Positions 1-8,236 of a stretch of DNA of 64,000 bases are shown here, one piece after another. Below the pieces are notes generated by a model that was not told the DNA's origin, did no database searches, and saw nothing but the letters and a program-made list of their open reading frames with translations. Within the stretch, counting starts at the first letter, position 1. Every line of letters begins with the position of its first letter. This DNA comes from Leptospira fletcheri (lineage in GTDB: Bacteria > Spirochaetota > Leptospiria > Leptospirales > Leptospiraceae), in assembly GCF_004769195.1 (NCBI RefSeq), contig NZ_RQET01000013.1, forward strand, positions 1-64,000. The letters are read 5' to 3'. A program made the translations under genes and the position numbers.

Positions 1-88
1 AAAACGACGAACCAATTTTAGAAAATTAGGAAATTTCTTTCTGAAGAAATGTCAGCCGAATACTATCACTGTACACCAATTTCCCTCA

Positions 89-140
89 CCCCCAATAACT
101 TGACCACGGCTCGATCCTTCGCGGTGTTGTATGCGAGAAT
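89..140 (-). repeat. Cassette tail repeat, copy 1
   Basis: A 52-base segment directly after the stop codon of the 141-971 gene recurs at 4055-4106 with about six differences and no indel. On the minus strand both copies stay open in the same frame and encode a peptide containing NTAKDRA-VKLLG. Bases 93-105 (CAATAACTTGACC) also match one arm of the inverted repeat at 4013-4071. The copies are 3966 bases apart and enclose the whole orphan cassette A with its partner gene. Confidence 0.85.
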
Positions 141-971
141 TCATTTCTTTATATACTGCTTAGAATATTCCGAGTCCTCCAAAACGTTTCCAATTTCGCT
201 GATACAAGTCTTATCTTTATATTTCGGGTTATTCCCTTCGTATACAGAATTGATCTCAATCGCCACAAGGATCAAAGGTTCTCTCCGTTTCGAATCGAAC
301 TTAGAAACATAAGATTTGATTTTATCGTAATTCTCTATATCGATTTTCTGCCAACCAGGTGCCTCTCCCAACTTGAAAGTCTGTTTATCGAAGAATACAA
401 TGTCGTTAAATCGGGTCCCTCCTCCTTGGGGGGTATCCACGACACGAGGAACTAAATAGTAAATTGTAATCTCTTTAGGACGAGAATACGCGAGGAAACC
501 TTCTCGTTGACTGTTTCGTTTTTCAATTCCCTGATTGTATCCTGGAGCAATATAAAAATGACTCTTTTGAATCGAAATGACTCCGGCAATTACCTCGCCG
601 ATGCCGAAACCATCTACGCCTTCGCACCAAAAAGTTTGAGGGTAAAAATCCTGCGCTAAGTAAGCATTAAATCCGCAAGTGTCCTCCACCCATTCAATGG
701 CCTCACCTCTGTTTTTAGGTCTCGTTCTACTAATCTTCACCCAAGGTTCTGCAAAATAAGAGGTCGACCAATCCATCCCTTTAGCCGGATATTTCGCATC
801 TCTCGCATAAAGAGGTCCTGTGATCGGATCCAAAGATTTCTTTTGGGATAGCAGCTTTAACTCTTGGTTATTCTTCTTCGAAAAACAATCTTCCTTAAAC
901 GTATCCTCTTGCGCATTTGCAGCAGAGGAAGCCAGAAGAACTAAAATCAAAATGAATATTTCTTTTTTCAT
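141..971 (-). CDS. Secreted protein, candidate immunity partner of orphan cassette A
   Basis: This 276 aa protein starts with a clear Sec signal peptide (basic MKKE, hydrophobic stretch, cut near SAANA-Q) and is expected in the periplasm. It follows the cassette A effector gene by 20 bases on the same strand. It is homologous to the 4249-5097 product: both share a YYL-P segment, the motif VAIEINSVY near residue 235, and a Cys-Ile/Thr-(S/T)-(E/D)-I motif near the C terminus. Homologous partners downstream of homologous effectors is the pattern expected of immunity proteins. No named family was recognised, so the function is inferred from position and paralogy only. A processing chaperone or accessory secreted protein is an alternative. 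Confidence 0.75.
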   Translation of the reverse strand: MKKEIFILILVLLASSAANAQEDTFKEDCFSKKNNQELKLLSQKKSLDPITGPLYARDAKYPAKGMDWSTSYFAEPWVKISRTRPKNRGEAIEWVEDTCGFNAYLAQDFYPQTFWCEGVDGFGIGEVIAGVISIQKSHFYIAPGYNQGIEKRNSQREGFLAYSRPKEITIYYLVPRVVDTPQGGGTRFNDIVFFDKQTFKLGEAPGWQKIDIENYDKIKSYVSKFDSKRREPLILVAIEINSVYEGNNPKYKDKTCISEIGNVLEDSEYSKQYIKK

Positions 972-991
972 ATCTTTACGTTATTCCTTTC

Positions 992-3931
992 CTAATTTTT
1001 CTTAACCGAATAGCCGTATCCGAATCTAAAAAGCGGATCCTTAAATTTATAACGATTGTAGCGACCATCCGTATTCGTATACTTCTTATTCGCATCCCCA
1101 TAGGAATCATGCACAATATATCCATACTTGTCGTATCCAGTAATTACAAGTATGTGATCCAAGCCAGCAAAATTCCCGCCTACGACTACCTGTCGTCCCG
1201 CTCTTAACTCGGAGATAATCCAGGATTTCAATTTTTCTCCCTGGAAATCGTGAGCTGCTTTTGTATTGTAGTCTTTTAGTTGAGTCAGGAATTCTTCATC
1301 AAAACGACCGTTTGTAAAATATTTTGCCTTCGGTGCTTCGTAAGATTTATTGTATCCTACTTCTTTTGAATCCTGTTTTCCGAATCCGTATTTCTCACTC
1401 AAGATCTTCGTAATCTCGTTATAATTGAGATCAGACGGTCTTCGTCCTGATTTAGCCGCAAAGTCAGCAAAATCCCGAGCAATCATCACCTCCAAACTCC
1501 CGAATTTTTTCATTTGACTTTCTGTCATTTTAAAACCTAAGGCATGCAGTATTTCCGCAGGTGCAGCAGATTGGCAGATTTCATAGTCATGAACTGCTCG
1601 TCCAGGATGTGGACCATCATGTACTTTTAAACCTTCTCTGTCACTTTCTCCTTGGTAAGAAAAACCTCTTTGCGTATGTGTTTGTCCAGCAATCACAAGA
1701 ACTCCTCCGTCCGTCTCTATCATCCGGCTCGGGGTATTGGATGACTTGATCTTGTCTCCTTCCAACTTTAAGAATTTGAAGGATTTCTTTCCATTAGCAT
1801 CCTCCGTTAAAGGCACTTCTATTCCCTTATCTTTCAGCGCTATGCGAACCTCATCTCTATAATGTTGAGGCTTTTCTTCAAAAGTTGGTAAGTTCCCATA
1901 GATTCTCTCTCTTCCATCTATTTGATTAAATTTCTCGTTATATTTCTTAATCTCTTTATAATATTTCCCTAAGTTCCCGCCTTCTTGCAACTGGACTGCT
2001 TCTACTTTTCCCTTCACTTCTTTGAAGGTAAGTGTATCCTTCTTGCCATACTGGTTTTCCTCAGAGACGTATCCGAATTCTCTTCTTTGTACAATCTTGC
2101 CTTTGGCGTCCTTTTTCTCAGGAGTGATTTCTTCTCGATTCCAAGTCTTCCCCTCAAACGTAAACGATTCTCGGGCAAGCAGTTTCTCCATTTTCTCTTT
2201 CGGTGTTAGATTCGGATCTTTCAGGATTGCTTGAGTCGTCTCGTCGTAGTTGTGGACCAGTGCAAGGTCATTCCCGATCCGGATAAAATAGTTGTGATTT
2301 CCGGACATCTCAAGGTTATACACTCTCTCCTTCTCTATGACTTCACGGATCTCTTCTATCTCGAGCGTTCCTTCTACTTCAGTTTTCCAATTCGCTTCTA
2401 CTACGCCGTTAAACGGATTCCCATGCAGCGCAATAGACGCGTATGCCAATCTCTCCGTTAAAACAGGGGTCTTTTTCAGTCTCGATTTCATTCTGGCTCT
2501 CTGGATACTTTGCTTCGTAATGCTTCTATCCCCGCTTTTTAAGTCCTCAGCCTTCGCCCACACGTCTCCACTCACTCCCGAATTCTTACTTCTTTCTCCT
2601 GCGTTTAAAATTGCAAACGGGTGGTTCCAAGTTGTCGTCACAATTCCTCCGTTACCATAACGAACTTTGTGTACTACATTTACATCGTGCGTGATCACTT
2701 CTTCGATCTCCTGGATCTCTATTTCTCCAGTCTCTTCGTTTAACGTGTACGCCTTATCTCCGGATTTTAATTCGTTTAACCTTCTGTATCCTTTTACCGT
2801 CCAGATCTCCTGACTACCGCTAAAACAGGTTTTTGTCCGGAAGAGGTTCTCCGCAGTGTCCACTGCGCTCAGTCCCGTATTCGCACCACCGAACGCAAGC
2901 AGCACGTCCCCCAACACTCTGTTCGTTAGTTTCTGCCATGTCTCTGTCACAGAAGGTTCGAATTCGATTCGGATCCCGATTCTTTTCCCCGCAAGTTTCA
3001 GTTGTTGTTTGAAGAGCTTCTTCTTCTCTTCCGTATCCAGTTTGGATTTCATCTCTTCGAAGAGGTCGTTGATTTTGTTCACTCCTTCAGGGCTACTCAG
3101 GAGTACACTCAAGTCCGATTTGGACAAGAGTCCCATCTCTGCGAGAAGTTTCCCAGTCGTCGTCGCAACTGTCTTATTTCCTTTCTGAAAATTCTCGATC
3201 GCATGTTCTTGGATAAATGCCAAGTTCAGATCGTTTTGGAAGTTGATATTCCCTTCTAACTTCTCGAATTTTCCTGTTGCAGTATTATAATTTACCGATG
3301 CGACTGTAGATCCCTTAAACTGACCGCTGAAGTTCAGTCTTCCGTCTGTAGAATAGTTCAGTGTGAATCCGTGGCCTCGTAAGTTCGGAGGAAGTTTCCC
3401 GTCTCCGTAGTTGTAGTATCCACCTATGCTTGAGGTTCCGTCCTTGCTCACGCTTGCAACCAATCCTCCGTGGTGTAGGTCTCCTTTTTCTTTCCCGAAC
3501 AGATCCACTCCTCCGCTTACACTTGTGTTCCCGCTCCCCGCGTTATAGCTACCTCCCAAGAATCCTAAGCCTTCTCCATTCGCTCCCTTGAAGTTGTAGT
3601 TCACGTTCAAGTCGATTCCACTTCCAGGTGTAAAGCTCAGTCCTACGTTCGCTCCTTCGTCTGCGAATGCGAATCCTCCTCCCCAACCTCCTGCTTGTCC
3701 GTCTTCTCCGAGGAGAATGTCTTTGTTTTGGTGAGGTGTCCAGCTCACGAATCCTGTCATCGGGAGGTTCGAGCCCATTGTCACTGTGCTAATGATTCCG
3801 TTGACCAGTCCTGCGACCGCTCCGTTCGTTCCTCCCAGTTCGTCTCCGATCCATGTCTGTCCGACTGTACTCACGAGTCCTGCGATCAGTTGGCCGTTTG
3901 TTAATTGAACTCGGATCGCGTTTCCACCCAC
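992..3931 (-). CDS. Orphan polymorphic-toxin cassette A: stalk fragment, Hint domain, C39-like effector
   Basis: This 979 aa ORF has no signal peptide. Residues about 8-368 are almost identical to the part of the 2737 aa carrier just before its Hint domain. Residues 369-561 form a divergent Hint domain: Cys369 start, a WNHPF block, a final VHN, then Tyr562, which is not a splicing nucleophile. Residues 562-979 are a unique effector with ICQS (Cys786), DHILVI (His926) and VHDSYGD (Asp942), an order typical of C39-like cysteine peptidases. The first codon is GTG with AGGAG only two bases away, and an in-frame stop lies about 70 bases upstream. It may therefore be a silent donor cassette rather than an expressed gene. 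Confidence 0.85.
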   Translation of the reverse strand: MGGNAIRVQLTNGQLIAGLVSTVGQTWIGDELGGTNGAVAGLVNGIISTVTMGSNLPMTGFVSWTPHQNKDILLGEDGQAGGWGGGFAFADEGANVGLSFTPGSGIDLNVNYNFKGANGEGLGFLGGSYNAGSGNTSVSGGVDLFGKEKGDLHHGGLVASVSKDGTSSIGGYYNYGDGKLPPNLRGHGFTLNYSTDGRLNFSGQFKGSTVASVNYNTATGKFEKLEGNINFQNDLNLAFIQEHAIENFQKGNKTVATTTGKLLAEMGLLSKSDLSVLLSSPEGVNKINDLFEEMKSKLDTEEKKKLFKQQLKLAGKRIGIRIEFEPSVTETWQKLTNRVLGDVLLAFGGANTGLSAVDTAENLFRTKTCFSGSQEIWTVKGYRRLNELKSGDKAYTLNEETGEIEIQEIEEVITHDVNVVHKVRYGNGGIVTTTWNHPFAILNAGERSKNSGVSGDVWAKAEDLKSGDRSITKQSIQRARMKSRLKKTPVLTERLAYASIALHGNPFNGVVEANWKTEVEGTLEIEEIREVIEKERVYNLEMSGNHNYFIRIGNDLALVHNYDETTQAILKDPNLTPKEKMEKLLARESFTFEGKTWNREEITPEKKDAKGKIVQRREFGYVSEENQYGKKDTLTFKEVKGKVEAVQLQEGGNLGKYYKEIKKYNEKFNQIDGRERIYGNLPTFEEKPQHYRDEVRIALKDKGIEVPLTEDANGKKSFKFLKLEGDKIKSSNTPSRMIETDGGVLVIAGQTHTQRGFSYQGESDREGLKVHDGPHPGRAVHDYEICQSAAPAEILHALGFKMTESQMKKFGSLEVMIARDFADFAAKSGRRPSDLNYNEITKILSEKYGFGKQDSKEVGYNKSYEAPKAKYFTNGRFDEEFLTQLKDYNTKAAHDFQGEKLKSWIISELRAGRQVVVGGNFAGLDHILVITGYDKYGYIVHDSYGDANKKYTNTDGRYNRYKFKDPLFRFGYGYSVKKN
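2822..3907 (-). repeat. Recombination homology block 1, copy in cassette A
   Basis: These 1086 bases match 18595-19680 at a constant offset of 15773 with only scattered substitutions. The block ends at the Cys codon that opens the Hint domain on one side and at the codons for LTNGQ on the other. It encodes the glycine-rich pre-Hint stalk. Both copies lie on the same strand, so they are direct repeats. Confidence 0.9.
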
Positions 3932-4012
3932 TTCTCCTTTGGCCGCGTCCCTCGCATTTTCGCTTATTCTAATACCTTTATGTTTCTATCCTCGGGTCAG
4001 GCTCTCACCTTC

Positions 4013-4071
4013 GGTCAAGTTATTGCGCTCTTTTCAAATTCCACAATTCCCTACCCCCCAATAACTTGACC
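4013..4071. repeat. 13-base perfect inverted repeat near cassette A/B junction
   Basis: GGTCAAGTTATTG at 4013-4025 is the exact reverse complement of CAATAACTTGACC at 4059-4071, with 33 bases between. The right arm belongs to the tail repeat; a left arm is missing next to copy 1 at 93-105. It sits inside the 50-codon ORF at 4020-4172. It could be the end of a former mobile element or a rearrangement scar. Confidence 0.7.
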
Positions 4072-4172
4072 CCGGCTCGATCCTTCGCGGTGTTGAGCGT
4101 GAGAATCCTAGCGTTGGCTTCAAAGCTCATCGCAGTTAGAATTAGCAGAGTTGTGAATTCTAATATTCTCAT
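4020..4172 (-). pseudogene. 50-codon ORF: signal-peptide remnant fused to the cassette tail
   Basis: From ATG at 4172 to TAA at 4020, preceded by GAGAAG as a possible ribosome site. The first about 21 residues (MRILEFTTLLIL...FEANA) look like a signal peptide. The rest is the NTAKDRA-VKLLG segment that in copy 1 lies after the stop codon of the 141-971 gene. The simplest reading is an immunity-type gene whose body was deleted between signal peptide and downstream flank. A genuine small secreted peptide is possible. Confidence 0.45.
4055..4106 (-). repeat. Cassette tail repeat, copy 2
   Basis: Second copy of the 52-base repeat at 89-140. It lies between the end of the cassette B partner gene and the beginning of cassette A, so in transcription order it separates the two cassettes. 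Confidence 0.85.
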
Positions 4173-4212
4173 AATCTTCTCGTTCGGGCTTACTCTTTAC
4201 CCCTTTTACGAA

Positions 4213-4236
4213 GAAACCCGGCAGAAGCCGGGTTTC
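4213..4236 (-). terminator. Terminator hairpin after the cassette B partner gene
   Basis: GAAACCCGGC and GCCGGGTTTC form a perfect 10-base stem around an AGAA loop, 12 bases after the stop codon of the 4249-5097 gene. On the minus strand the tail is moderately T-rich. On the plus strand a stronger T-rich tail follows, so it may act in both directions. Confidence 0.75.
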
Positions 4237-4248
4237 GTTTTCCTTTTC

Positions 4249-5097
4249 CTATTTCGGGACATACTGGTAGACCTTTTCATCTTCTCCTCCGCTTCGTATA
4301 TCTGTTATACAGGTAATGTCTTTCTCCTTAGTGCCATCATACACGCTATTGATTTCGATCGCCACCATGATTCTCTTACTACAGCAATCTGAAAATGGAG
4401 TGTCCTCATAAATATTTTCAAAATTTGGAATCTCAATTTTCTGGTAGCTTAAAGTATCCTTCAGTATTATCTTCTGCTTCTGATATAACCAAGGATTTTG
4501 AAAAACAACTGCACCATTTTGAATCATTCCTGAATTTTCAGGTATTAAATAATAAACTGTAATTTCTCTCGGACGACCGTGTTCATAAAATTCTTTTTTC
4601 ATATTTTGCCTTCCAGGCAGAAGATAAAAGGAATTCATTTTATTTTTATCTTCATGTATATAGATATATGAAAGAATTATTTCGCCTATACCTCGATTTA
4701 CATTGGTACAATATGCCTTTCTTTCCTTTAATCCATAATATTGAGCATAATAAGCAATATTATCGCAGGATTTTTTGGTCCAATCTCTAATAGCCTTTTT
4801 ATTTGACTCCTTGGGCTTAGATTTCATAAAATTTGCAAGTTCTTGTCCTTTAGGGCGAAGGTGAGAAGTCGCCCATCCAAGGGACCACCACCAGCCGCCA
4901 GTATCCATATCTGCCGGTCCGACAAACTCTTGCTTCAAAACGTCATCGTCCTTCATCGTCTTTAGAACTTTTAAAGAAACATTATCTTTTCCGGTGATAC
5001 AATCTGCTCCAGGACGAGGCTCTTCTTGGGCCCAAATTCCAACCGTTTGCAACAAAAGAATTAGCAGGACTAGTATTTTTACTTTCGAGTTTCTCAT
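4249..5097 (-). CDS. Secreted protein, candidate immunity partner of orphan cassette B
   Basis: This 282 aa protein has a signal peptide (MRNSKVK, then a hydrophobic run, cut near GIWA-QE). It begins six bases after the stop of cassette B. It is a paralogue of the 141-971 product, with matching segments REITVYYLIP, VAIEINSVYDG and a C-terminal Cys-Ile-Thr-Asp-Ile. The two proteins differ through most of the middle, as expected if each fits its own effector. A terminator hairpin follows the gene, suggesting it ends the unit formed with cassette B. The immunity role is inferred from pairing; no known domain was recognised. Confidence 0.75.
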   Translation of the reverse strand: MRNSKVKILVLLILLLQTVGIWAQEEPRPGADCITGKDNVSLKVLKTMKDDDVLKQEFVGPADMDTGGWWWSLGWATSHLRPKGQELANFMKSKPKESNKKAIRDWTKKSCDNIAYYAQYYGLKERKAYCTNVNRGIGEIILSYIYIHEDKNKMNSFYLLPGRQNMKKEFYEHGRPREITVYYLIPENSGMIQNGAVVFQNPWLYQKQKIILKDTLSYQKIEIPNFENIYEDTPFSDCCSKRIMVAIEINSVYDGTKEKDITCITDIRSGGEDEKVYQYVPK

Positions 5098-5103
5098 TTT
5101 ATT

Positions 5104-7128
5104 CTATTTCCAAAATTTAAAGAAGTTTGTAAATCTATTCCATAAACCTGAAGAACTACGTCTTCTCGGCCCCTGAGGATTAGAGGGTGTATTTGTTCCA
5201 TTGTTTTCTGTAACGGAGTATGCATATTTGAATTTTGCAATCATGGGATCATCCAAAGGATAGAATACCATCCGTCCATCCTGAGAACCGTTCTTTCCAT
5301 TTCGAGCATAACCTTTATATGCATCTCCATAAGAATCGTTTACCAAAAATCCTCTTTGTCCATTTGGACTTTCTACGAAAGCAACTATTTTGGCAACGTG
5401 ATCTATACTATCTCCGTATCTACCACCAGTAACAATAGATTTGCCTTGATCTAACTGTTCCTTCACGAAATCAAATAACTTATCATTAAATGAACTACGG
5501 CTTTTTTTCGGATTAAATTCAATGTAATCCTGTTTGCGTATCGTCAGCCCTAGATCTCCTACTGCTTCCGAAATTTCGAAATATAATAACTCCGATGGTC
5601 TTTTTCCTCTCGCAGCTGCATAGTCAGCAATGATTTTAGCAACTTCCCCAGTTGTTCGGTTATTATTATGAATATCTTCTGCAATCACTGTCGACTGGCA
5701 AATATGGCTATCTCTCAAATCTCCGCCAATTCCATCTCCATACTTATCATTTTTCCAATCCCAGGCTTTATATTCTAAAGGATTACTCTTATCGTAGCTT
5801 CTCACCAAGCCTCTTTCTCCCGGATACTGGCTTTGTGCCTCTCTCTGAGTCCGTCCCACTTCTTCCACTAAAGTTCTACCCTGGAGCTTTTCTCCTTTTA
5901 CGGTGATTTCCACAGCAGCCGTATGTAGGCCATTTGGTGTCTCTCTCAAGATCGGACGCCCAGTTATCGGATCCTTGCTCAATTTAGCTACAGGTCGGCC
6001 GTCGTCGTATTTAGTTCCTTTTCCTGCTCGCTCTTCAAGCACATTCGTCAAATGGTTCAAATATTCTTCCGTCGTCTTGTAACCCACTCCGACAACTGTT
6101 TGTTTGAGTACATCAAGATTGTTCCCGACCGTCTTTAATTCTTTCCCATTTACGTGCTGGACTTGCTCAATAATAATTTCTCCATTCTTCTTACGGAAAT
6201 AGAGATCTTCTTTCAGTCCATATACGTTTCGTTCCGATTGGAAATGAACTACTTCCTTCTCACCTGTTTCTATATTCTTCCATTTAGAGCCTCCGTAATC
6301 GAATTCTTTGGCTCCTTTTAATGCTCGGATCCGATCATCTACACTCGCAACCTTCTTCGTGCTGTTCGGGCCTTCCACAATACCCCCAAACAGCTTCGTA
6401 CCATCTTCCGAAACGATTCCGATTCCATCTAAAATCCTTTGGATAGCCTCGTTATAATTGTGAACAACTGCAGGCTCGTCTCCGACGAATACAAAATAAC
6501 TGTGGTTCTTCTCTACTTCCAAGTTATACACTTTCACAGGTTTACGGATTTCTTCTATTCTTTTGATTTCCAGTGTCCCTTCTACTTCCTTTTTCCAGTT
6601 GGAACGGAGGTCCTCATTCACCCAAGACCTGTCTCCGATGGATGCAGCAATAATCGGGATATTTGCAAGTCTTCTCTTTAACTTCGCATTCCGGAGGCTT
6701 CTTCTCGTAATGCTTCTGTCACCTGCTCGCAGGTCTTCCACCTTCACCCACAGATCCCCTGAAACTCCGGAATCTTTTGTTCTGGATCCTGCGTTTATCA
6801 CTCCAAATGGGTGGTTCCAAGTAGCTCCCAAATTTCCTTCGTTTTCATACTTTAACTTGTGGATACTCATTACGTCATGGACAAAGGTCTCCGTGATCTT
6901 CTGGATCTCTATTTCCCCTGTCTCTTCGTTAAGAGAATAGACCTCTTCCCCTACTTTCAAGGATTGGATTGACCTTCTGCCTTTAGGAGTCCAAACTCCT
7001 GTTTCCGCTACAAAACAGGTGTCGTGTGCAAATTTTTCGTGAAGTTGAGATTCTTCCAGAGCGTTTGCCGATTCCTTGTGAAATTCGCCTAAGAGAACCT
7101 TTAGCTCAGAAAAAAATCCCCTAGACAC
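5104..7128 (-). CDS. Orphan polymorphic-toxin cassette B: Hint domain plus C39-like effector
   Basis: This 674 aa ORF has no signal peptide and almost no stalk. After 37 unrelated residues, Cys38 opens a Hint domain (38-224) nearly identical to that of the carrier, ending VVHN and followed by Tyr225. The effector (225-674) shows ICQS (Cys477), IDHVAK (His577) and VNDSYGD (Asp598). It is homologous to the cassette A effector, including a shared AA--GRRPS-type helix between Cys and His. A basic, aromatic C-terminal extension (PRRRSSS...FFKFWK) is absent from A. The start is GTG without a visible Shine-Dalgarno sequence and with an in-frame TAG nearby upstream, so it may be a silent donor. Confidence 0.85.
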   Translation of the reverse strand: MSRGFFSELKVLLGEFHKESANALEESQLHEKFAHDTCFVAETGVWTPKGRRSIQSLKVGEEVYSLNEETGEIEIQKITETFVHDVMSIHKLKYENEGNLGATWNHPFGVINAGSRTKDSGVSGDLWVKVEDLRAGDRSITRRSLRNAKLKRRLANIPIIAASIGDRSWVNEDLRSNWKKEVEGTLEIKRIEEIRKPVKVYNLEVEKNHSYFVFVGDEPAVVHNYNEAIQRILDGIGIVSEDGTKLFGGIVEGPNSTKKVASVDDRIRALKGAKEFDYGGSKWKNIETGEKEVVHFQSERNVYGLKEDLYFRKKNGEIIIEQVQHVNGKELKTVGNNLDVLKQTVVGVGYKTTEEYLNHLTNVLEERAGKGTKYDDGRPVAKLSKDPITGRPILRETPNGLHTAAVEITVKGEKLQGRTLVEEVGRTQREAQSQYPGERGLVRSYDKSNPLEYKAWDWKNDKYGDGIGGDLRDSHICQSTVIAEDIHNNNRTTGEVAKIIADYAAARGKRPSELLYFEISEAVGDLGLTIRKQDYIEFNPKKSRSSFNDKLFDFVKEQLDQGKSIVTGGRYGDSIDHVAKIVAFVESPNGQRGFLVNDSYGDAYKGYARNGKNGSQDGRMVFYPLDDPMIAKFKYAYSVTENNGTNTPSNPQGPRRRSSSGLWNRFTNFFKFWK
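6456..7020 (-). repeat. Recombination homology block 2, copy in cassette B
   Basis: These roughly 565 bases encode the Hint domain and match 18039-18603 at a constant offset of 11583. Homology stops within a few bases of the Cys codon at one end and at the VHN codons at the other, so the block equals the Hint domain itself. Confidence 0.9.
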
Positions 7129-7193
7129 GTTTTTCGTGAAAGAGAGGAAAGGACACTAAATGAGGTTTTATTTGGAAAAATCTCCCGTTTCTT

Positions 7194-7234
7194 CTTAGAA
7201 TCAAATGTAACATCGTGTTACATTTGATTCTAAG
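7194..7234. promoter_or_regulatory. Perfect 19-base-arm palindrome upstream of cassette B
   Basis: The arms 7194-7212 and 7216-7234 are exact reverse complements around TCG. The element lies 65 bases before the GTG of cassette B. There is no T-run on either side, so a terminator is unlikely. An operator, a recombination site or a cruciform-forming element are the remaining options. Confidence 0.75.
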
Positions 7235-7355
7235 ACTTTGAACTGTAAAACGCCGCGATGACGCTTCGTCGTACATACGATCGTATCCCAAAAGCGATAT
7301 ACTTCCCGAGCTTTTTACTACAGAGGCTAAAACCAAATCCTCGCGCTTTCTTTTC

Positions 7356-7376
7356 CATTGGGGAATTTCCCCAATG
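7356..7376. promoter_or_regulatory. Palindrome with 10-base arms
   Basis: CATTGGGGAA (7356-7365) and TTCCCCAATG (7367-7376) are exact reverse complements around a single T. It lies in the gap upstream of cassette B. Operator-like; function unknown. Confidence 0.6.
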
Positions 7377-7804
7377 CACCTAGGAACCTCTTTTACTAAA
7401 ATATACTAATTTGTACAAAAATTCGGGGCTAAAAAGGACTTATTTGCCTATTTATCGGCACCAATGCAAACCCCCTCTTGAAGTTAGTCTGGGAGTCTCT
7501 TGGACTTTCCAAAGGAGTTATTCCTTCTTAAAGCTGATTTTATCCAAGGGCTTCGTCTTTTGGATCCTGATTGTGACCTGCTTGAGAATCCATATTTAAC
7601 ACACTTCCATATTTTTAACAAAGTCGGTTTGTAATTAGCACCCCCGTATTACTGGGTTGGGGGTGCAAAAAGGTTTCTCAAAGGATGTCCTCCCTTAGAA
7701 ATCCAATCTCAAGCGATATAGGAAAGCGGTGTGAATTCCCAGCTAAAGAGGGGTAAGATTCTAACGGTGCTGGTTTAGGAAAGCATGGTGAGAGAAGTTT
7801 AAGT

Positions 7805-8008
7805 TTAAACGGACACCAAGGTAACCCGAGAAGGCTCCGGGATAGGTTCCCCGTCTTTTCTCATTCCATCCAGGTGGAATTCAATGGCTTCCTTGATGAA
7901 TTGGGTGACCTCTTCCTCTGTTCCGCCTACGGCAACACATCCGGGAAGGTCTGGAACATAGGCTCCGTAACCTGTAGGACTTTTTTCTATAATTACTGGG
8001 TATTCCAT
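7805..8008 (-). CDS. hicB: HicB-type antitoxin
   Basis: This 67 aa protein matches the short HicB fold: an N-terminal YPVIIEKSPTGYGAYVPDLPGC segment (residues 3-24) and a helix of the type EEV--FI-EAIEFHLDGM. HicB proteins bind and neutralise the HicA mRNA endoribonuclease and often repress the operon. The gene begins six bases after hicA on the same strand. It is at the short end for the family and lacks a separate C-terminal HTH or RHH DNA-binding domain, so operon autoregulation is uncertain. The pair lies at the edge of the parAB module, where it could stabilise the island. Confidence 0.9.
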   Translation of the reverse strand: MEYPVIIEKSPTGYGAYVPDLPGCVAVGGTEEEVTQFIKEAIEFHLDGMRKDGEPIPEPSRVTLVSV

Positions 8009-8014
8009 ATTCTT

Positions 8015-8200
8015 TTACTTTAGACCGGATTGTTTTAAAATACTCTTCAAGGTTCCTGTAGGAATATCGGCACTGGGCTTTCCAGCTACAGTGACTCTTC
8101 CAGGTTTTAAAGAGTGTTTAAACTGTCTATGACTTCCTTTTTGGTCCACTAAATACCAACCGTCATCTTCTATGATTTTGATTATCTCTTTTACTTTCAT
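8015..8200 (-). CDS. hicA: HicA-type mRNA interferase toxin
   Basis: This 61 aa protein is a complete HicA/YcfA: a double-stranded RNA-binding-like fold with the G-W-----KGSHRQF motif containing the catalytic His (SHRQF, residues 23-27) and the tail IP-GTLKSILKQSGL. HicA cleaves mRNA and is inhibited by HicB. Toxin first and antitoxin second is the usual hicAB order. It follows the coiled-coil gene at 8237 on the same strand with a 36-base gap. Confidence 0.92.
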   Translation of the reverse strand: MKVKEIIKIIEDDGWYLVDQKGSHRQFKHSLKPGRVTVAGKPSADIPTGTLKSILKQSGLK

Positions 8201-8236
8201 ATTCTCAAATCATTTTCTTCAAAAACAACAGTATTT

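Larger units (their letters stand above)
7129..7804. other. 676-base gap with three inverted repeats and no convincing gene
   Basis: Between cassette B and hicB I see no credible ORF. Besides the palindrome at 7194-7234 there is CATTGGGGAA-T-TTCCCCAATG at 7356-7376 and GCACCCCC...GGGGGTGC at 7638-7666. A GGTGTGAATTCC stretch near 7728 recalls part of a cobalamin riboswitch but lacks the other conserved boxes. Confidence 0.6.

Noticed and set aside
7121..7336. 71-codon minus-strand frame upstream of cassette B
   Set aside because: It runs through the 41-base palindrome, and the product has no domain or signal.
7690..7790. Cobalamin-riboswitch-like sequence (GGTGTGAATTCC near 7728)
   Set aside because: The CCGC--ACTGT stretch and the B12 box are missing, and no cobalamin gene follows on either strand.
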